Counted from the first letter of the stretch, positions 31,606 to 40,483 are shown. The stretch is DNA of 64,000 bases from Zoogloea oleivorans (GCF_008107625.1 NZ_SDKK01000018.1:21885-85884); one strand, 5' to 3'. Notes: a model not told the origin generated them from the sequence alone. Program-made: numbers and translations.

Positions 31606-32034
31606 TCACTCGGATTCCCGCAAATCGGCAGCACTGGCGACAACTTCCTCCAGCACACAATCCAGCCGCGCATAAAAGGCCGGGCTCTTCGAGTCGCCCC
31701 AGGCGGTGATCGAGTCGCCAACCGCAATGCCCACCTCCAGCTTCCCACAGCCGTCCTTGCTGGCCAGGCCCGGCAGGCGTCCGGCCACCTTGCGGCCAAG
31801 GCGCCCTCCATTGGAAAAGACCACCACGACATCATCCGTCCGCCGGTCCACCCCCAGGCTGCTGATGCCGAGCGCCCGCAATGCAGGACCATGACGAGCC
31901 TCCACCTGTTCGGCGATCGCTGGATCGGCCCTGGCCCGACGGTCAGGCGTGCGATCCTCCTGAAAGTAGAGAACGACCCCCACGGCAATGAGGGTAAAAA
32001 CACAGAGAAAAACGACTAGTTTGCGAACGTCCAT
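31606..32034 (-). CDS. Membrane-anchored protein of unknown function
   Basis: A 142-residue protein with an N-terminal hydrophobic helix (about 5-22) and a soluble domain that probably lies in the periplasm; two cysteines (DGCGKLEVG and LDCVLEE) could form a disulphide. I recognise no family. The ATG at 32034 is preferred to an in-frame TTG at 32046; neither has a clear ribosome-binding site. It stands alone between rnpB and a divergent gene pair. Confidence 0.6.
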   Translation of the reverse strand: MDVRKLVVFLCVFTLIAVGVVLYFQEDRTPDRRARADPAIAEQVEARHGPALRALGISSLGVDRRTDDVVVVFSNGGRLGRKVAGRLPGLASKDGCGKLEVGIAVGDSITAWGDSKSPAFYARLDCVLEEVVASAADLRESE

Positions 32035-32153
32035 GGTGAAAGACAAAAAGTTAAGTCACCATTTTTCACGTTTCTCCGATTCATTTCACCCAATTCCAGC
32101 ACCTCACGGCAAAAGCGTAAGCAAATGCTGCAAAAAGCGGCTTTGACGCATCC

Positions 32154-32169
32154 GCTTACGTGTGTAAGC
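32154..32169. repeat. Inverted repeat upstream of the tandem-repeat protein gene
   Basis: GCTTAC-gtgt-GTAAGC, a perfect 6+4+6 repeat, with a third GTAAGC at 32117. It lies just after a TTGACG that could be a -35. An operator is possible. Confidence 0.35.
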
Positions 32170-32238
32170 ACAGCCAACACACCATGCGGTTCCCACGGTG
32201 CCGAGAATGACAGGATTGAAGACCGGAGTGCTGCTGCG

Positions 32239-32802
32239 ATGAAAACCCGACTCGTCCGTCCTGTCCTGCTGGCCGCCCTCGTCACGGCCAGTGCCCTTGC
32301 TGCCCTGCCCGCGCAGGCCGATGGACCTCGTGGCCGCGGAGGGTTTCCGGGGCCACGCATGCACAGCCCCGGCCCGAGCCACTCGCATCACGGCTATCAC
32401 GATGGCCGATGGGGCTTGTGGTGGCTTGCCGGTGCAACCTGGATGTTCTACCCGCAGCCGGTTTACCCCTACCCACCCGTGGTCGTCCAACCAGCCCCAG
32501 TCGAGCCGGTCATCATCCAGCCCGCACCGCAGACCACAGCCCAGAACTGGTACTACTGCGACAGCGCCAAAGCCTATTACCCTTACGTGCAGGCCTGCAC
32601 CGAAGGCTGGCGCGCGGTTCCAGCCACGCCGCCCGCCGCCCCCCAGCCCCCCGCTCCGGTCTCCCCCCAGAACAACTGGTATTACTGCGACAGTGCCAGG
32701 GCTTACTACCCCTACGTGCAGAGTTGCGCAGAAGGCTGGCGCGCAACCCCCGTCAACCCGGCTACCGGTACACCGAACATCGAGGGAGGACGGCAACCAT
32801 GA
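32239..32802 (+). CDS. Exported protein with two YYC...YYPYV...C...W repeats
   Basis: A 187-residue secreted protein. It has a Sec signal peptide (cleavage near AQA-DG), a Gly/His/Pro-rich linker, one apolar segment (LWWLAGATWMFY) and two near-identical 25-residue repeats beginning NWYYCDSA and ending EGWRAVP or EGWRATP, each with two cysteines and separated by a Pro-rich spacer. The repeat is a module I recall from envelope proteins of proteobacteria, but its role is unknown. I chose ATG at 32239 (MKTRLVRPVLL), after ggag. The stop overlaps the next start (ATGA), so the two products probably act together. Confidence 0.75.
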   Translation: MKTRLVRPVLLAALVTASALAALPAQADGPRGRGGFPGPRMHSPGPSHSHHGYHDGRWGLWWLAGATWMFYPQPVYPYPPVVVQPAPVEPVIIQPAPQTTAQNWYYCDSAKAYYPYVQACTEGWRAVPATPPAAPQPPAPVSPQNNWYYCDSARAYYPYVQSCAEGWRATPVNPATGTPNIEGGRQP

Positions 32803-33284
32803 AAACCCGCAACCTGTTGATCCCCCTGGCCTTGCTGACCGGCTGCGCCAGCCTGCCCAGCGGCCCGCGCGTTGCCGTCATGCCGGCGCCCGGCAAGCCT
32901 TTTGAAGTCTTTGTCGCCGAAGATCGCCAGTGCCGCAACTTTGCCGAGCAATCCATCGGCATCGCACCGCAGGATCTGGCCACCCAGAACGTCGTCGGCA
33001 ACGCCGCCGTAGGCACCGCGATCGGCGCCGCAGCGGGCGCCCTCGGCGGAGGCCGCAACGGTGCGGCAACCGGCGCCGCCATCGGCATGGTGGCTGGCAC
33101 CGCCAGCGGTGCATCCCAGGCTGGCTACGCGGGGGCTGAAGCCCAGCGTCGCTACGACATCGCCTATCAGCAATGCATGTACGCCAGGGGCAACCAGCTG
33201 CCCGGTTATCCTTACGGTTATCGCCAGCCGGCTCCGCTCCCCAGCGGCACGCCCTACTACCCGCCGCCGCCACCTCCGCGCTAA
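32799..33284 (+). CDS. Glycine-zipper lipoprotein
   Basis: A 161-residue lipoprotein: signal peptide with lipobox LLTGC (Cys16), a small domain, then a glycine-zipper stretch (GNAAVGTAIGAAAGALGG and a second GAAIGMVAGTASG) able to form a membrane hairpin, then a Tyr/Pro/Gly-rich tail. Such YMGG or Gly-zipper lipoproteins sit in the outer membrane. The ATG at 32799 overlaps the upstream stop and has a gggagga ribosome-binding site. It begins with the same MKTR as its partner. Confidence 0.8.
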   Translation: MKTRNLLIPLALLTGCASLPSGPRVAVMPAPGKPFEVFVAEDRQCRNFAEQSIGIAPQDLATQNVVGNAAVGTAIGAAAGALGGGRNGAATGAAIGMVAGTASGASQAGYAGAEAQRRYDIAYQQCMYARGNQLPGYPYGYRQPAPLPSGTPYYPPPPPPR

Positions 33285-33353
33285 GCGTCCAGACCCGCCG
33301 CGAGTGACTTCCCCTGCGCCCTCCGGCACAATCCGGGCGCAGGAGACCAGCGT

Positions 33354-34517
33354 ATGAAATTCGATGTACTCGTCGTAGGTGCCGGCCTTGCCGGCGCAGC
33401 CCTCGCAGCAGCCCTGCGCAGCAGCAGTCTCAAGGTGGGCATTGTCGAAACCCGCCCCCCGTCCCGCCCGGCTGGCTGGGATGCGCGTATCTACGCCATC
33501 AGCCCCGCCAACATGGACTTCCTCGCCGCCATCGGCATCTGGCAGCACCTCGACGCAAGCCGCATGGCCCCCGTGTACGACATGGAAATCCATGGCGACG
33601 CCGGCGGCAAGCTGAACTTTTCGGCCTACGACTGCGGCCTGCGCGAACTTGCCTGGATCGTCGAGTCGAGCCTGATGCAGCAAGAGCTGTGGGAAACGGT
33701 CAAACGTCAGCACAATGTCACACTGATCTGCCCGGCCGAACCGGCCGCCCTTGCCATCGACGACAGCACCACGCGCCTCACCCTGGCCGACGGCCGGCGC
33801 CTCGAAGCACGCCTGCTCGTCGCCGCCGACGGTCGTGACTCATGGGTGCGCCAGGCAGCCGGAATCGGTGCCAGCAATACGCCCTACAACGAAAAGGGCC
33901 TCGTCGCCAATTTTCGCTGCGAAAAACCCCACCGCAACACCGCCTTCCAGTGGTTTCGCAAGGACGGGGTGCTCGCCTACCTGCCGCTGCCGGACGGACT
34001 CATGTCAATGGTCTGGTCAGCGCCCAACGAACTCGCCGACGAACTCCTCGCCCTGACCCCTGCGGCCCTGTGCGCCAAGGTCGCCGAAGCCGGCGACTTC
34101 CGCCTTGGCGCGCTTGAGCTGGTTACCCCCGCGGCCGCCTTCCCGCTGCGCCTGATGCGCGTCGACACGGTGGTGCAGCCGCGCCTGGCCCTGATCGGCG
34201 ATGCTGCCCACGCCATCCACCCACTGTCCGGCCACGGCATCAACCTGGGCTACCAGGACGCCCGCGTACTGGCCGAACAACTGGCGACACTGCCGGCCTG
34301 GCGCGATCCAGGCGAGCTGTCCATCCTGCGCACCTATGCCCGTGCCCGCGCCGAGGAAACCGCGCTGCTCCAATACACAACGCACGGCCTCAACCGGCTT
34401 TTCAAGCCGGCCGACCCGCTGCTGTCCGGTCTGCGCAATTTCGGACTGAACCTCACCAACCGTCTGCCGGTCCTACGCAATGCGCTGGTCCGCTATGCCA
34501 TTGCGGGCCGCTTCTGA
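33354..34517 (+). CDS. FAD-dependent hydroxylase of the UbiH/UbiF/VisC family
   Basis: A class A flavin monooxygenase that most likely hydroxylates the ring of a ubiquinone precursor. FAD motif [13 protein letters not shown] at the N-terminus, the DG motif LVAADGRDSWVRQAAGI, and the second FAD motif LIGDAAHAIHPLSGHGINLGYQDA. The length of 387 is normal. Which ring position it acts on cannot be read from sequence. The ATG follows aggag. dsbC follows 42 bases later on the same strand. Confidence 0.9.
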   Translation: MKFDVLVVGAGLAGAALAAALRSSSLKVGIVETRPPSRPAGWDARIYAISPANMDFLAAIGIWQHLDASRMAPVYDMEIHGDAGGKLNFSAYDCGLRELAWIVESSLMQQELWETVKRQHNVTLICPAEPAALAIDDSTTRLTLADGRRLEARLLVAADGRDSWVRQAAGIGASNTPYNEKGLVANFRCEKPHRNTAFQWFRKDGVLAYLPLPDGLMSMVWSAPNELADELLALTPAALCAKVAEAGDFRLGALELVTPAAAFPLRLMRVDTVVQPRLALIGDAAHAIHPLSGHGINLGYQDARVLAEQLATLPAWRDPGELSILRTYARARAEETALLQYTTHGLNRLFKPADPLLSGLRNFGLNLTNRLPVLRNALVRYAIAGRF

Positions 34518-34559
34518 ACCCTGCTGCTTCTGAATCCCCCTGTTTCCTGGAGATCCTGG

Positions 34560-35288
34560 ATGAAATTCACCTTCGCACGCTCGCTGCTCGTCACCCTTCT
34601 TTGTGCAGCAGGCGTCGCCCATGCGGCTGACGAAGCCTCGGTCAAGAAAGGCCTGGAGAGTTTTCTCAACGCACCGGCCGTAGAAAACGTCAAAAAAACC
34701 CCTTATGGCGGACTGTATGAAGTCTTGCTGAAATCCGGCGAACTGCTGTACACCGACGCCAACGTGACCTTCATCCTCGACGGCGCCCTGATCGACGCCA
34801 AGAGCCGCAAGAACGTCACCCAGGCCCGGCTGACGCAATTGCAGAAGATCGACTTCGCCAGCCTGCCCCTCGATCAGGCAATCAAGCAGGTTCGTGGCAA
34901 CGGCAAGCGCGTCATCGCCAGCTTCGAAGACCCGAACTGCGGCTACTGCAAACGCTTGGCCAAGGACTTGCTGGGCCTGAAGGACGCCACCGTTTACACC
35001 TTCCTGTACCCGATCCTCAGCCCGGACTCCACCGAGAAATCGAAGAACATCTGGTGCGCCAAGGATCGCGCCGGCGCCTGGAATGACTGGATGACTGCCG
35101 GCAAGGTACCCGCCGCCGCACCCGCCGGTTGCGACACCAGCGCCGTCGACAAAAACGTCGCCCTCGGCCAGAAGATCAAGGTCAGCGGCACGCCGACCAT
35201 CTTCACCGCTGACGGTCACCGCCTGCCTGGCGCTGTCCCCCTGGCCCAGCTGGAACAGGCCATGACCCTGGCCGCAGAGGGCAAGTAA
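34560..35288 (+). CDS. dsbC: Thiol:disulfide interchange protein DsbC
   Basis: A periplasmic disulphide isomerase. Signal peptide to about residue 22, an N-terminal dimerisation domain, and a thioredoxin fold with CGYC at 127-130. A second cysteine pair (WC and GC in the C-terminal half) also fits DsbC, and the cis-Pro loop GTPT is present. The length is 242. It converges on the EAL gene with only 10 bases between them. Confidence 0.95.
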   Translation: MKFTFARSLLVTLLCAAGVAHAADEASVKKGLESFLNAPAVENVKKTPYGGLYEVLLKSGELLYTDANVTFILDGALIDAKSRKNVTQARLTQLQKIDFASLPLDQAIKQVRGNGKRVIASFEDPNCGYCKRLAKDLLGLKDATVYTFLYPILSPDSTEKSKNIWCAKDRAGAWNDWMTAGKVPAAAPAGCDTSAVDKNVALGQKIKVSGTPTIFTADGHRLPGAVPLAQLEQAMTLAAEGK

Positions 35289-35298
35289 GCCCCGCCGC

Positions 35299-36147
35299 TC
35301 AGGCCGCCTCGCGAGGGCGACGCGGCCTGGGCAGCGGCAGGCAGGCCGGAGCCGGCCGGCCGAGCAGATAACCCTGCAGCCAATCCACACCCGCCTCCCG
35401 CGCCGCCTGCAATTGCAGGGGATTCTCGATGCACTGGCACACCACCAGTACGCCAAGCCGGCGGATTTCTCCGTTCAGTTCCGTCATCACCCGCTTGGCC
35501 AGACTCAAATGCCCAGCGTGGCCGATCAGGCTACGGTCCAGTTTGACGATATCCGGCGCCAGACTTTCCAGCCGCTCCAGATCCGCGGAGTGGCGCCCGA
35601 AGTTGTCGATGGCGATCCGATAGCCCCGCTCCCGGTAACCGGCAAGCGCGCGCGTCAGCCGCGGCAGGCTTTCAAAACCATCGTCCGACACCTCCATCAC
35701 GATCCGTTCCGGCGTCAGTCCGCAGCGGGCCAGAATGGACTCGAAGACCTGCCCGTGGTGCTCGCGCACGGTGCGCAGCAACTGGGGGTGCACGTTGAGG
35801 GACAGGAAGCCGCCATGCTGCTCCCGCTCCCGCAGGAAGTTCAGCGCATGCAGCGTGCGCACCAGACGATCAAGGTGCACCAGCTCCTCATCATCCCGGG
35901 CGGCCAGGAAGATCGCCGACGGCGGCAGATCGGCCTCCCCGCCCTCCAGCAGCTGCAGATGCGCTTCGTGGCCGATCACCTGCCCGCTGGCACTGGCCAC
36001 CACCGGCTGGAACACGGTGCCCAGCAGGCAACCGCCAAAACGCACGTGCACCCGACCTTCCGCCAGCTCGAAGCTGTCTTCAGCCGCTCCGCCGCGGGTC
36101 AGCCGGCTGCGCTTGTTGAAGTAATGGACAAGTTCGGTGAGGGGCAC
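35299..36147 (-). CDS. Degenerate EAL-domain protein (probably inactive phosphodiesterase)
   Basis: A 282-residue cytoplasmic protein with an EAL fold over residues about 45-270 (SLNVHPQLL, IAIDNFG, VKLDRSLI, QGYLLGRP). Catalytic positions are changed: EAL reads EAH at 61-63, the DDFG loop reads DNFGRH (Asn182), and the general base region EGVE reads QCIEN (Gln238). Active EAL enzymes need the two Asp and this Glu for metal binding and hydrolysis of cyclic di-GMP. It therefore probably binds a nucleotide or a protein partner instead. The start is GTG at 36147 after ggag. There is no signal peptide and no GGDEF partner domain. Confidence 0.85.
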   Translation of the reverse strand: MPLTELVHYFNKRSRLTRGGAAEDSFELAEGRVHVRFGGCLLGTVFQPVVASASGQVIGHEAHLQLLEGGEADLPPSAIFLAARDDEELVHLDRLVRTLHALNFLREREQHGGFLSLNVHPQLLRTVREHHGQVFESILARCGLTPERIVMEVSDDGFESLPRLTRALAGYRERGYRIAIDNFGRHSADLERLESLAPDIVKLDRSLIGHAGHLSLAKRVMTELNGEIRRLGVLVVCQCIENPLQLQAAREAGVDWLQGYLLGRPAPACLPLPRPRRPREAA

Positions 36148-36284
36148 GGGAGTCTCCGGATACAGGCGAATACGATGGCGTCAAAAAGACGGACGCGAGC
36201 TTCGCACGATACGGGACACGTCCAGACTGAAGAACCAAGAATTTACGCAAAAGTTATTACAAATCGACGGACTTCCCATCCGGA

Positions 36285-37508
36285 CTAGCGCGGCACCTGG
36301 TCCCGCGGCCACAGCACCCACATTTCGCCCTTCTGGCGCATCCGGCCAGCCAGGGCACCGGCCTCGGCACCGAAACCCCAGTAGAAGTCGCCCCTGACGC
36401 CGCCCTTGATCGCGCTGCCCGTATCCTGGGCCAGCATCAGGCGCTGCAAGGGCTGGGTGCTGTTCGGATGGGTGGTGGCCAGAAACACCGGCGCACCCAG
36501 CGGAATGCTGCGCGGATCGACGGCCAGACTGCGCCCTTCCGTTAGCGGCTGGCCCAGCGCGCCCACCGGTCCAGCGTTCGAGCTCGGCCCTTCACGAAAA
36601 AAAATGTAGCTCGGGTTGGCGTTGAGCATTTCCTGCAGACGATGCGGATTCGCCCTTGCCCAACTTTTGATGCCCTCCATGGAGGCCTGCTCGACCCGCA
36701 GCTCGCCCCGGTCGGCCAGCCAGCGGCCGATTGACTGGTAGGGATGGCCATTGGTGTCCGCATAGGCCAGACGCACCACACCGCCATCAGGCAACTGCAC
36801 CCGTCCGGAACCCTGCACCTGCAGGAAAAACAACTCGACCGCATCCTCGGCATAGAGAATCGTCTTGCCGGCGAACTTGTCCTTGAGCCGGTCCACATCG
36901 GCACGGGAGTAATACGGCACGACCTTGTTACCGACGAGCCGGCCACGCACCCGCTGGCCCTTCAGATCCGGATACACCTCTCCGAGATCAACGCTCAACA
37001 GATCATCCGGGACCCCCAGCACCGGCCAGGCGTAAGCCTTCGAGCGAGTCCGGCTGCCCTTGATCAGGGGTTCGTAGTAGCCGGTGACAAGGCCTTCACG
37101 GCTGCCATCCGGATTCACCACGCGCCAGGGCAACAGCCGCGCCTCCATGAAGCTGCGCACAGCCGTCGCCGTGGGGCGCTCACCCAGACCACGCGCCGCC
37201 TCGCACACCGGTTGCCATACGACCTGCCTGGTCAGCGCCCGGCACGAGGCCTGGAAGGCCGGCCATGCCTCGCCCAGCGGATCGTTGCTCCAGCCAGGCA
37301 GCTCACCCCAGGCCGCCGGCAACAGCGGCTTGCTGAGGGGAAGCGGGGTAGGCGCAGTACCGGATGGAGTCGGCACAGGCGCCGGGGACGGCGTTGAAAC
37401 GGGAGCAGCCGGCTTGCCCGGCTCGCTCACCGGTCGCGGCGCCGTGGCGCAGGCAGACAGCAGGAGCACGGACAGTGCGAGGGGAAGGCGGGAAAAAGTG
37501 CGCAACAT
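36285..37508 (-). CDS. mltA: Membrane-bound lytic transglycosylase A
   Basis: An outer-membrane lipoprotein that cleaves peptidoglycan to 1,6-anhydro-muropeptides. Lipobox LLLSAC at residues about 16-21, a long Pro/Ser/Thr linker, then the MltA domain (GLVTGYYEPLIKGS, FFLQVQGSGRVQLPDG) and the 3D domain near the C-terminus (MLAQDTGSAIKGGVRGDFYWGFG, with the catalytic Asp). The length is 407. The start is ATG at 37508; the frame is open for more than 300 codons upstream but that part is antisense to the DUF815 gene. Confidence 0.95.
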   Translation of the reverse strand: MLRTFSRLPLALSVLLLSACATAPRPVSEPGKPAAPVSTPSPAPVPTPSGTAPTPLPLSKPLLPAAWGELPGWSNDPLGEAWPAFQASCRALTRQVVWQPVCEAARGLGERPTATAVRSFMEARLLPWRVVNPDGSREGLVTGYYEPLIKGSRTRSKAYAWPVLGVPDDLLSVDLGEVYPDLKGQRVRGRLVGNKVVPYYSRADVDRLKDKFAGKTILYAEDAVELFFLQVQGSGRVQLPDGGVVRLAYADTNGHPYQSIGRWLADRGELRVEQASMEGIKSWARANPHRLQEMLNANPSYIFFREGPSSNAGPVGALGQPLTEGRSLAVDPRSIPLGAPVFLATTHPNSTQPLQRLMLAQDTGSAIKGGVRGDFYWGFGAEAGALAGRMRQKGEMWVLWPRDQVPR

Positions 37509-37527
37509 GGATGGGGTAAACTCGCGG

Positions 37528-37556
37528 TTTGCAATCAATACCCGCCCGAGTATAAC
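37528..37556 (+). promoter_or_regulatory. Predicted promoter of the small protein-DUF815-Nudix unit
   Basis: TTTGCA, a 17-base spacer and TATAAC, 39 bases before the ATG of the 36-residue membrane protein. Confidence 0.5.
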
Positions 37557-37594
37557 CACCGGCTCGCCGGCCCGGGCCGCAGAAGGAGAGTTCC

Positions 37595-37705
37595 ATGTGG
37601 ATGATCGGTATCGAACTCGGCGTGGTCGCCGTACTGCTCGCCATCGTCGGCCTGGCCCTGCGCGGCCCGAAAAACAAGGATACGGACGCCCCTCCCCATG
37701 ACTGA
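37595..37705 (+). CDS. Small single-helix membrane protein (36 residues)
   Basis: Too short for usual gene finders. It has a strong aaggagag ribosome-binding site 5 bases before ATG, one membrane helix (residues about 3-23, IGIELGVVAVLLAIVGLAL), then a charged tail (RGPKNKDTDAPPHD). Its last 8 bases overlap the start of the DUF815 gene, which suggests translational coupling and perhaps a role as membrane anchor for that ATPase. No family is known to me. Confidence 0.6.
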   Translation: MWMIGIELGVVAVLLAIVGLALRGPKNKDTDAPPHD

Positions 37706-38561
37706 CCTGACCCACTTTCTCACCCGCGCCGAACAGCTCCTTGAGCGCCTCGAACGCCTCCTCCCGACCGCCCCCGCCGCCCCCGACTGGCACGCCTCGA
37801 CGGCCTTTCGCTGGCGCCGCAAGGGCAACGCAGCAGCCCTGCAGCCGATCCCCCGGCCGCACCAGATCCGCCTCGACAACCTGCAGGACATCGACGACAA
37901 GAAAGAGCGCATCGTCGCCAACACGCGCCAGTTTCTGGCCGGCAAGCGCGCCAACAATGTGCTCCTCACCGGCGCCCGCGGCACCGGCAAATCCTCCCTG
38001 GTCAAGGCCCTGCTGACCGAGTTCGCCGACCAGGGCCTGCGCCTCATCGAGGTGGACAAGGACGACCTGATCGACCTGGCCGACATCGTCGAACTGGTCG
38101 AAGGCCGCCCCGAGCGCTTCATCATCTTTACCGACGACCTCTCCTTCGAGGACGGTGAGCCCGCCTACAAGGCCCTCAAGAGCGTCCTCGACGGCTCCGT
38201 CGCCGCGGTATCGGACAACGTGCTGATCTACGCCACCTCCAACCGCCGCCACCTGATGCCGGAATACTTCGACGAAAACGCCGCCACCAAGCACAAGGAC
38301 GGCGAGGTGCACCCTGCCGAGGCGGTCGAAGAGAAAATCTCCCTGTCCGAGCGCTTCGGCCTGTGGATCTCCTTCTACCCCTTCAGCCAGGACGAATACC
38401 TGAAGGTGGTGAACCATTGGCTGGGCGAATTCGGCGTGCCGGCCGACGCCATCCCCACGTCCCGCGGCGAGGCCCTGCAATGGGCGCTCATGCGCGGTGC
38501 CCGCAGCGGCCGGGTGGCCTGGCAGTTCGCCCGTGACTACGCCGGACGGTTCGAAGCATGA
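37698..38561 (+). CDS. DUF815-family AAA-type ATPase
   Basis: A 287-residue P-loop ATPase: Walker A GARGTGKSS at 92-100, Walker B IIFTDDL at 142-148, sensor-like YATSNRRHLMPEYF. The family is widespread in proteobacteria and its function has not been settled. The N-terminal 60 residues are helical and may bind a partner. It overlaps the small membrane protein gene by 8 bases and the Nudix-ThiE gene by 4, so the three are one translational unit. Confidence 0.85.
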   Translation: MTDLTHFLTRAEQLLERLERLLPTAPAAPDWHASTAFRWRRKGNAAALQPIPRPHQIRLDNLQDIDDKKERIVANTRQFLAGKRANNVLLTGARGTGKSSLVKALLTEFADQGLRLIEVDKDDLIDLADIVELVEGRPERFIIFTDDLSFEDGEPAYKALKSVLDGSVAAVSDNVLIYATSNRRHLMPEYFDENAATKHKDGEVHPAEAVEEKISLSERFGLWISFYPFSQDEYLKVVNHWLGEFGVPADAIPTSRGEALQWALMRGARSGRVAWQFARDYAGRFEA

Positions 38562-39514
38562 AGAAGATCGTGCATGTGGCGGCCGCGGTGATCACCCGGC
38601 CGGATGGCAGCTTCCTGCTCGGCCAGCGTGCCGCCGACACCTTCTACCCGGGCTACTGGGAGTTTCCCGGCGGCAAGGTCGAAGCTGGTGAAACCCCGCG
38701 GGAAGCCCTGATCCGCGAGCTCAACGAAGAGCTCGACATGGAGGTGGACGTCGCTTGGCCGTGGCTCACGCGGGAGCACGTATATGAACACGCCCACGTC
38801 AACCTGCATTTCTTCGAGGTGCCTGCCTGGCACGGCGAAATCCACGACCGCGTCCATGCCGCCCTCAGCTGGCAGCACGCCGACAGCATGAGCGTCGCAC
38901 CGATGCTGCCCGCCAACGGCCCGATCCTCAAGGCCCTGCGCCTGCCTCGGATCATGGGCATCACCCACGCCGGCGAGATCGGCATCGACACCCAGCTGGC
39001 GCAACTCGACAACGCTCTTGCCGGCAGCCTGCGTCTGGTGCACATCCGCGAGCCGGATCTTTCCCCAACCGACCGGGAAGCCTTCGCCCGGGCTGTTGTC
39101 GAGCGCTGCCGACATGCGGGAGCCATCACGCTGGTGAATGGAGATATCGAGCTGGCCCGGCGCATCGGGGCCAACGGCGTGCACCTGCCTGGTCATCAAT
39201 TGATGACGCTGGAGTCACGACCGGAATTTGAATGGGTTGGTGGCGCCTGCCACACGCGCGCAGAACTGGAGAAAGCGGCCAGACTCGAGCTCGACTATGC
39301 CCTGCTCGGTGCAGTCAAGCCGACCCTCAGCCACCCGGGGCGGGCAGCACTGGGCTGGGAGGCTTTTGCAGAGAAGGTGCACACCCTGTCGATTCCGGTG
39401 TTCGCCCTCGGCGGACTGCGACCGGACGAGCTGAATACAGCCAAGGCCGCCGGCGCCCACGGCATCGCGGCGATCCGGTCGATCTGGCAGGACCAAGGTG
39501 AAGAGATGGACTGA
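38558..39514 (+). CDS. Nudix hydrolase (MutT-like) fused to a ThiE-like domain
   Basis: A 318-residue two-domain protein. Residues 1-125 are a MutT-type Nudix hydrolase with Nudix box GGKVEAGETPREALIRELNEE (about 38-58), expected to remove 8-oxo-dGTP. Residues about 130-315 resemble thiamine-phosphate synthase ThiE (TIM barrel; ANGVHLPGH, FALGGL). The fusion is recurrent in proteobacteria, but the activity of its ThiE-like half is uncertain. It overlaps the DUF815 gene by 4 bases and converges on yacG. Confidence 0.92.
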   Translation: MKKIVHVAAAVITRPDGSFLLGQRAADTFYPGYWEFPGGKVEAGETPREALIRELNEELDMEVDVAWPWLTREHVYEHAHVNLHFFEVPAWHGEIHDRVHAALSWQHADSMSVAPMLPANGPILKALRLPRIMGITHAGEIGIDTQLAQLDNALAGSLRLVHIREPDLSPTDREAFARAVVERCRHAGAITLVNGDIELARRIGANGVHLPGHQLMTLESRPEFEWVGGACHTRAELEKAARLELDYALLGAVKPTLSHPGRAALGWEAFAEKVHTLSIPVFALGGLRPDELNTAKAAGAHGIAAIRSIWQDQGEEMD

Positions 39515-39530
39515 GCGGCGGGACGGCCGT

Positions 39531-39731
39531 TCAGGAGCGGGCCAGCGGATCGCTTTCGTCGTCGAGGGGGACTTCCCCTTCGACCCGATAGGCGTCCGAA
39601 GCCCAGGCACCCAGATCGATCAGGCGACAGCGGTCGGAGCAGAAAGGGCGATGGGGGCTTTGCGGCCCCCACACGACGCTGGTTCCACAGATCGGGCACT
39701 TGACCTGGCGCGGCTTGACGGTTTGGTTCAC
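39531..39731 (-). CDS. yacG: DNA gyrase inhibitor / zinc protein YacG
   Basis: A 66-residue zinc-finger protein with CPIC and CSDRC (CxxC...CxxxC), the YacG signature. It binds GyrB and inhibits gyrase in E. coli. The start is GTG at 39731, overlapping the zapD stop by 4 bases. It is the last gene of the birA-coaX-SPOR-coaE-zapD-yacG run. Confidence 0.93.
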   Translation of the reverse strand: MNQTVKPRQVKCPICGTSVVWGPQSPHRPFCSDRCRLIDLGAWASDAYRVEGEVPLDDESDPLARS

Positions 39732-40483
39732 AGATTGCAGAAAGTCAGTTCGAAGGGAATGTCCGCATCAGTCTGACCGGGGCGGACCACCGTGTCGGCA
39801 TTCATGAAACGGATATTGAGGGCGTACTTGTTGGCGCTGGTTTCCGGTACGCACATGGCGCCGCCATGCAGCCGCAGGCGGATCATCTGCGCCGTGCGTC
39901 CCGCCATGGTTTGCTGAAAAGCGCCGTGCAGGGCAATCAACTCTTCCGGCCGGCCGCTGGCGCGCAGCAGGCGCAACACGATGGCCAACCCGTCACGGAT
40001 GGGCAGCAGCGGCTGGACCCAGGCGAGCAGATCACGGCGGCGGGATTCGACTTCGCGGTTCAGCCAGTGGTGATAGGACGGCAGGTCGAACTCACACGCG
40101 CCACCGGGAATCGCCGCACGACTGCGAATGTTCATCAGCCACTCGTTCTCGCGCAGGTACTGGCCGGTCTTGCCGGCCATGGCAAGCAGCGATGCGGAAG
40201 CCTGCTCGATTTCGTAGAGGGCGCCGGACAGGGCTTCTTCGGAAATCTGCGGATTATTGCGAAAAGACAGCAGGATCTGGCGCTGGCGTTCGAGTTCCTG
40301 GACGAGATCGACCTTGAGATCGGCACGGCAGGCCACTTCAAGAATCTCGAACAGCGTAACCAGCGCGACATGATGCTCCAGGGCGCCTTCGGCCCGAACA
40401 AAATGCAGGACTTTTTCGAAAAGGGCTTCAAGCCGTAGAAGCGTGCGGATCCTCTCGTTGAGCGGATATTCGTAGGTGATCAC
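39728..40483 (-). CDS. zapD: Cell division protein ZapD
   Basis: ZapD cross-links FtsZ filaments by binding the FtsZ C-terminal peptide. The protein starts as the family does ([19 protein letters not shown]), is mostly helical, and ends in a beta-rich domain ([14 protein letters not shown] end; here [10 protein letters not shown]). The length of 251 is normal. The start is GTG at 40483. The gene lies between coaE and yacG, its usual place in beta- and gammaproteobacteria. Confidence 0.95.
   Translation of the reverse strand: MITYEYPLNERIRTLLRLEALFEKVLHFVRAEGALEHHVALVTLFEILEVACRADLKVDLVQELERQRQILLSFRNNPQISEEALSGALYEIEQASASLLAMAGKTGQYLRENEWLMNIRSRAAIPGGACEFDLPSYHHWLNREVESRRRDLLAWVQPLLPIRDGLAIVLRLLRASGRPEELIALHGAFQQTMAGRTAQMIRLRLHGGAMCVPETSANKYALNIRFMNADTVVRPGQTDADIPFELTFCNL

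Noticed and set aside
37509..38480. Upstream extension of the MltA frame (about 324 codons)
   Set aside because: Antisense to the DUF815 gene; MltA has its signal peptide and lipobox right after the ATG at 37508.
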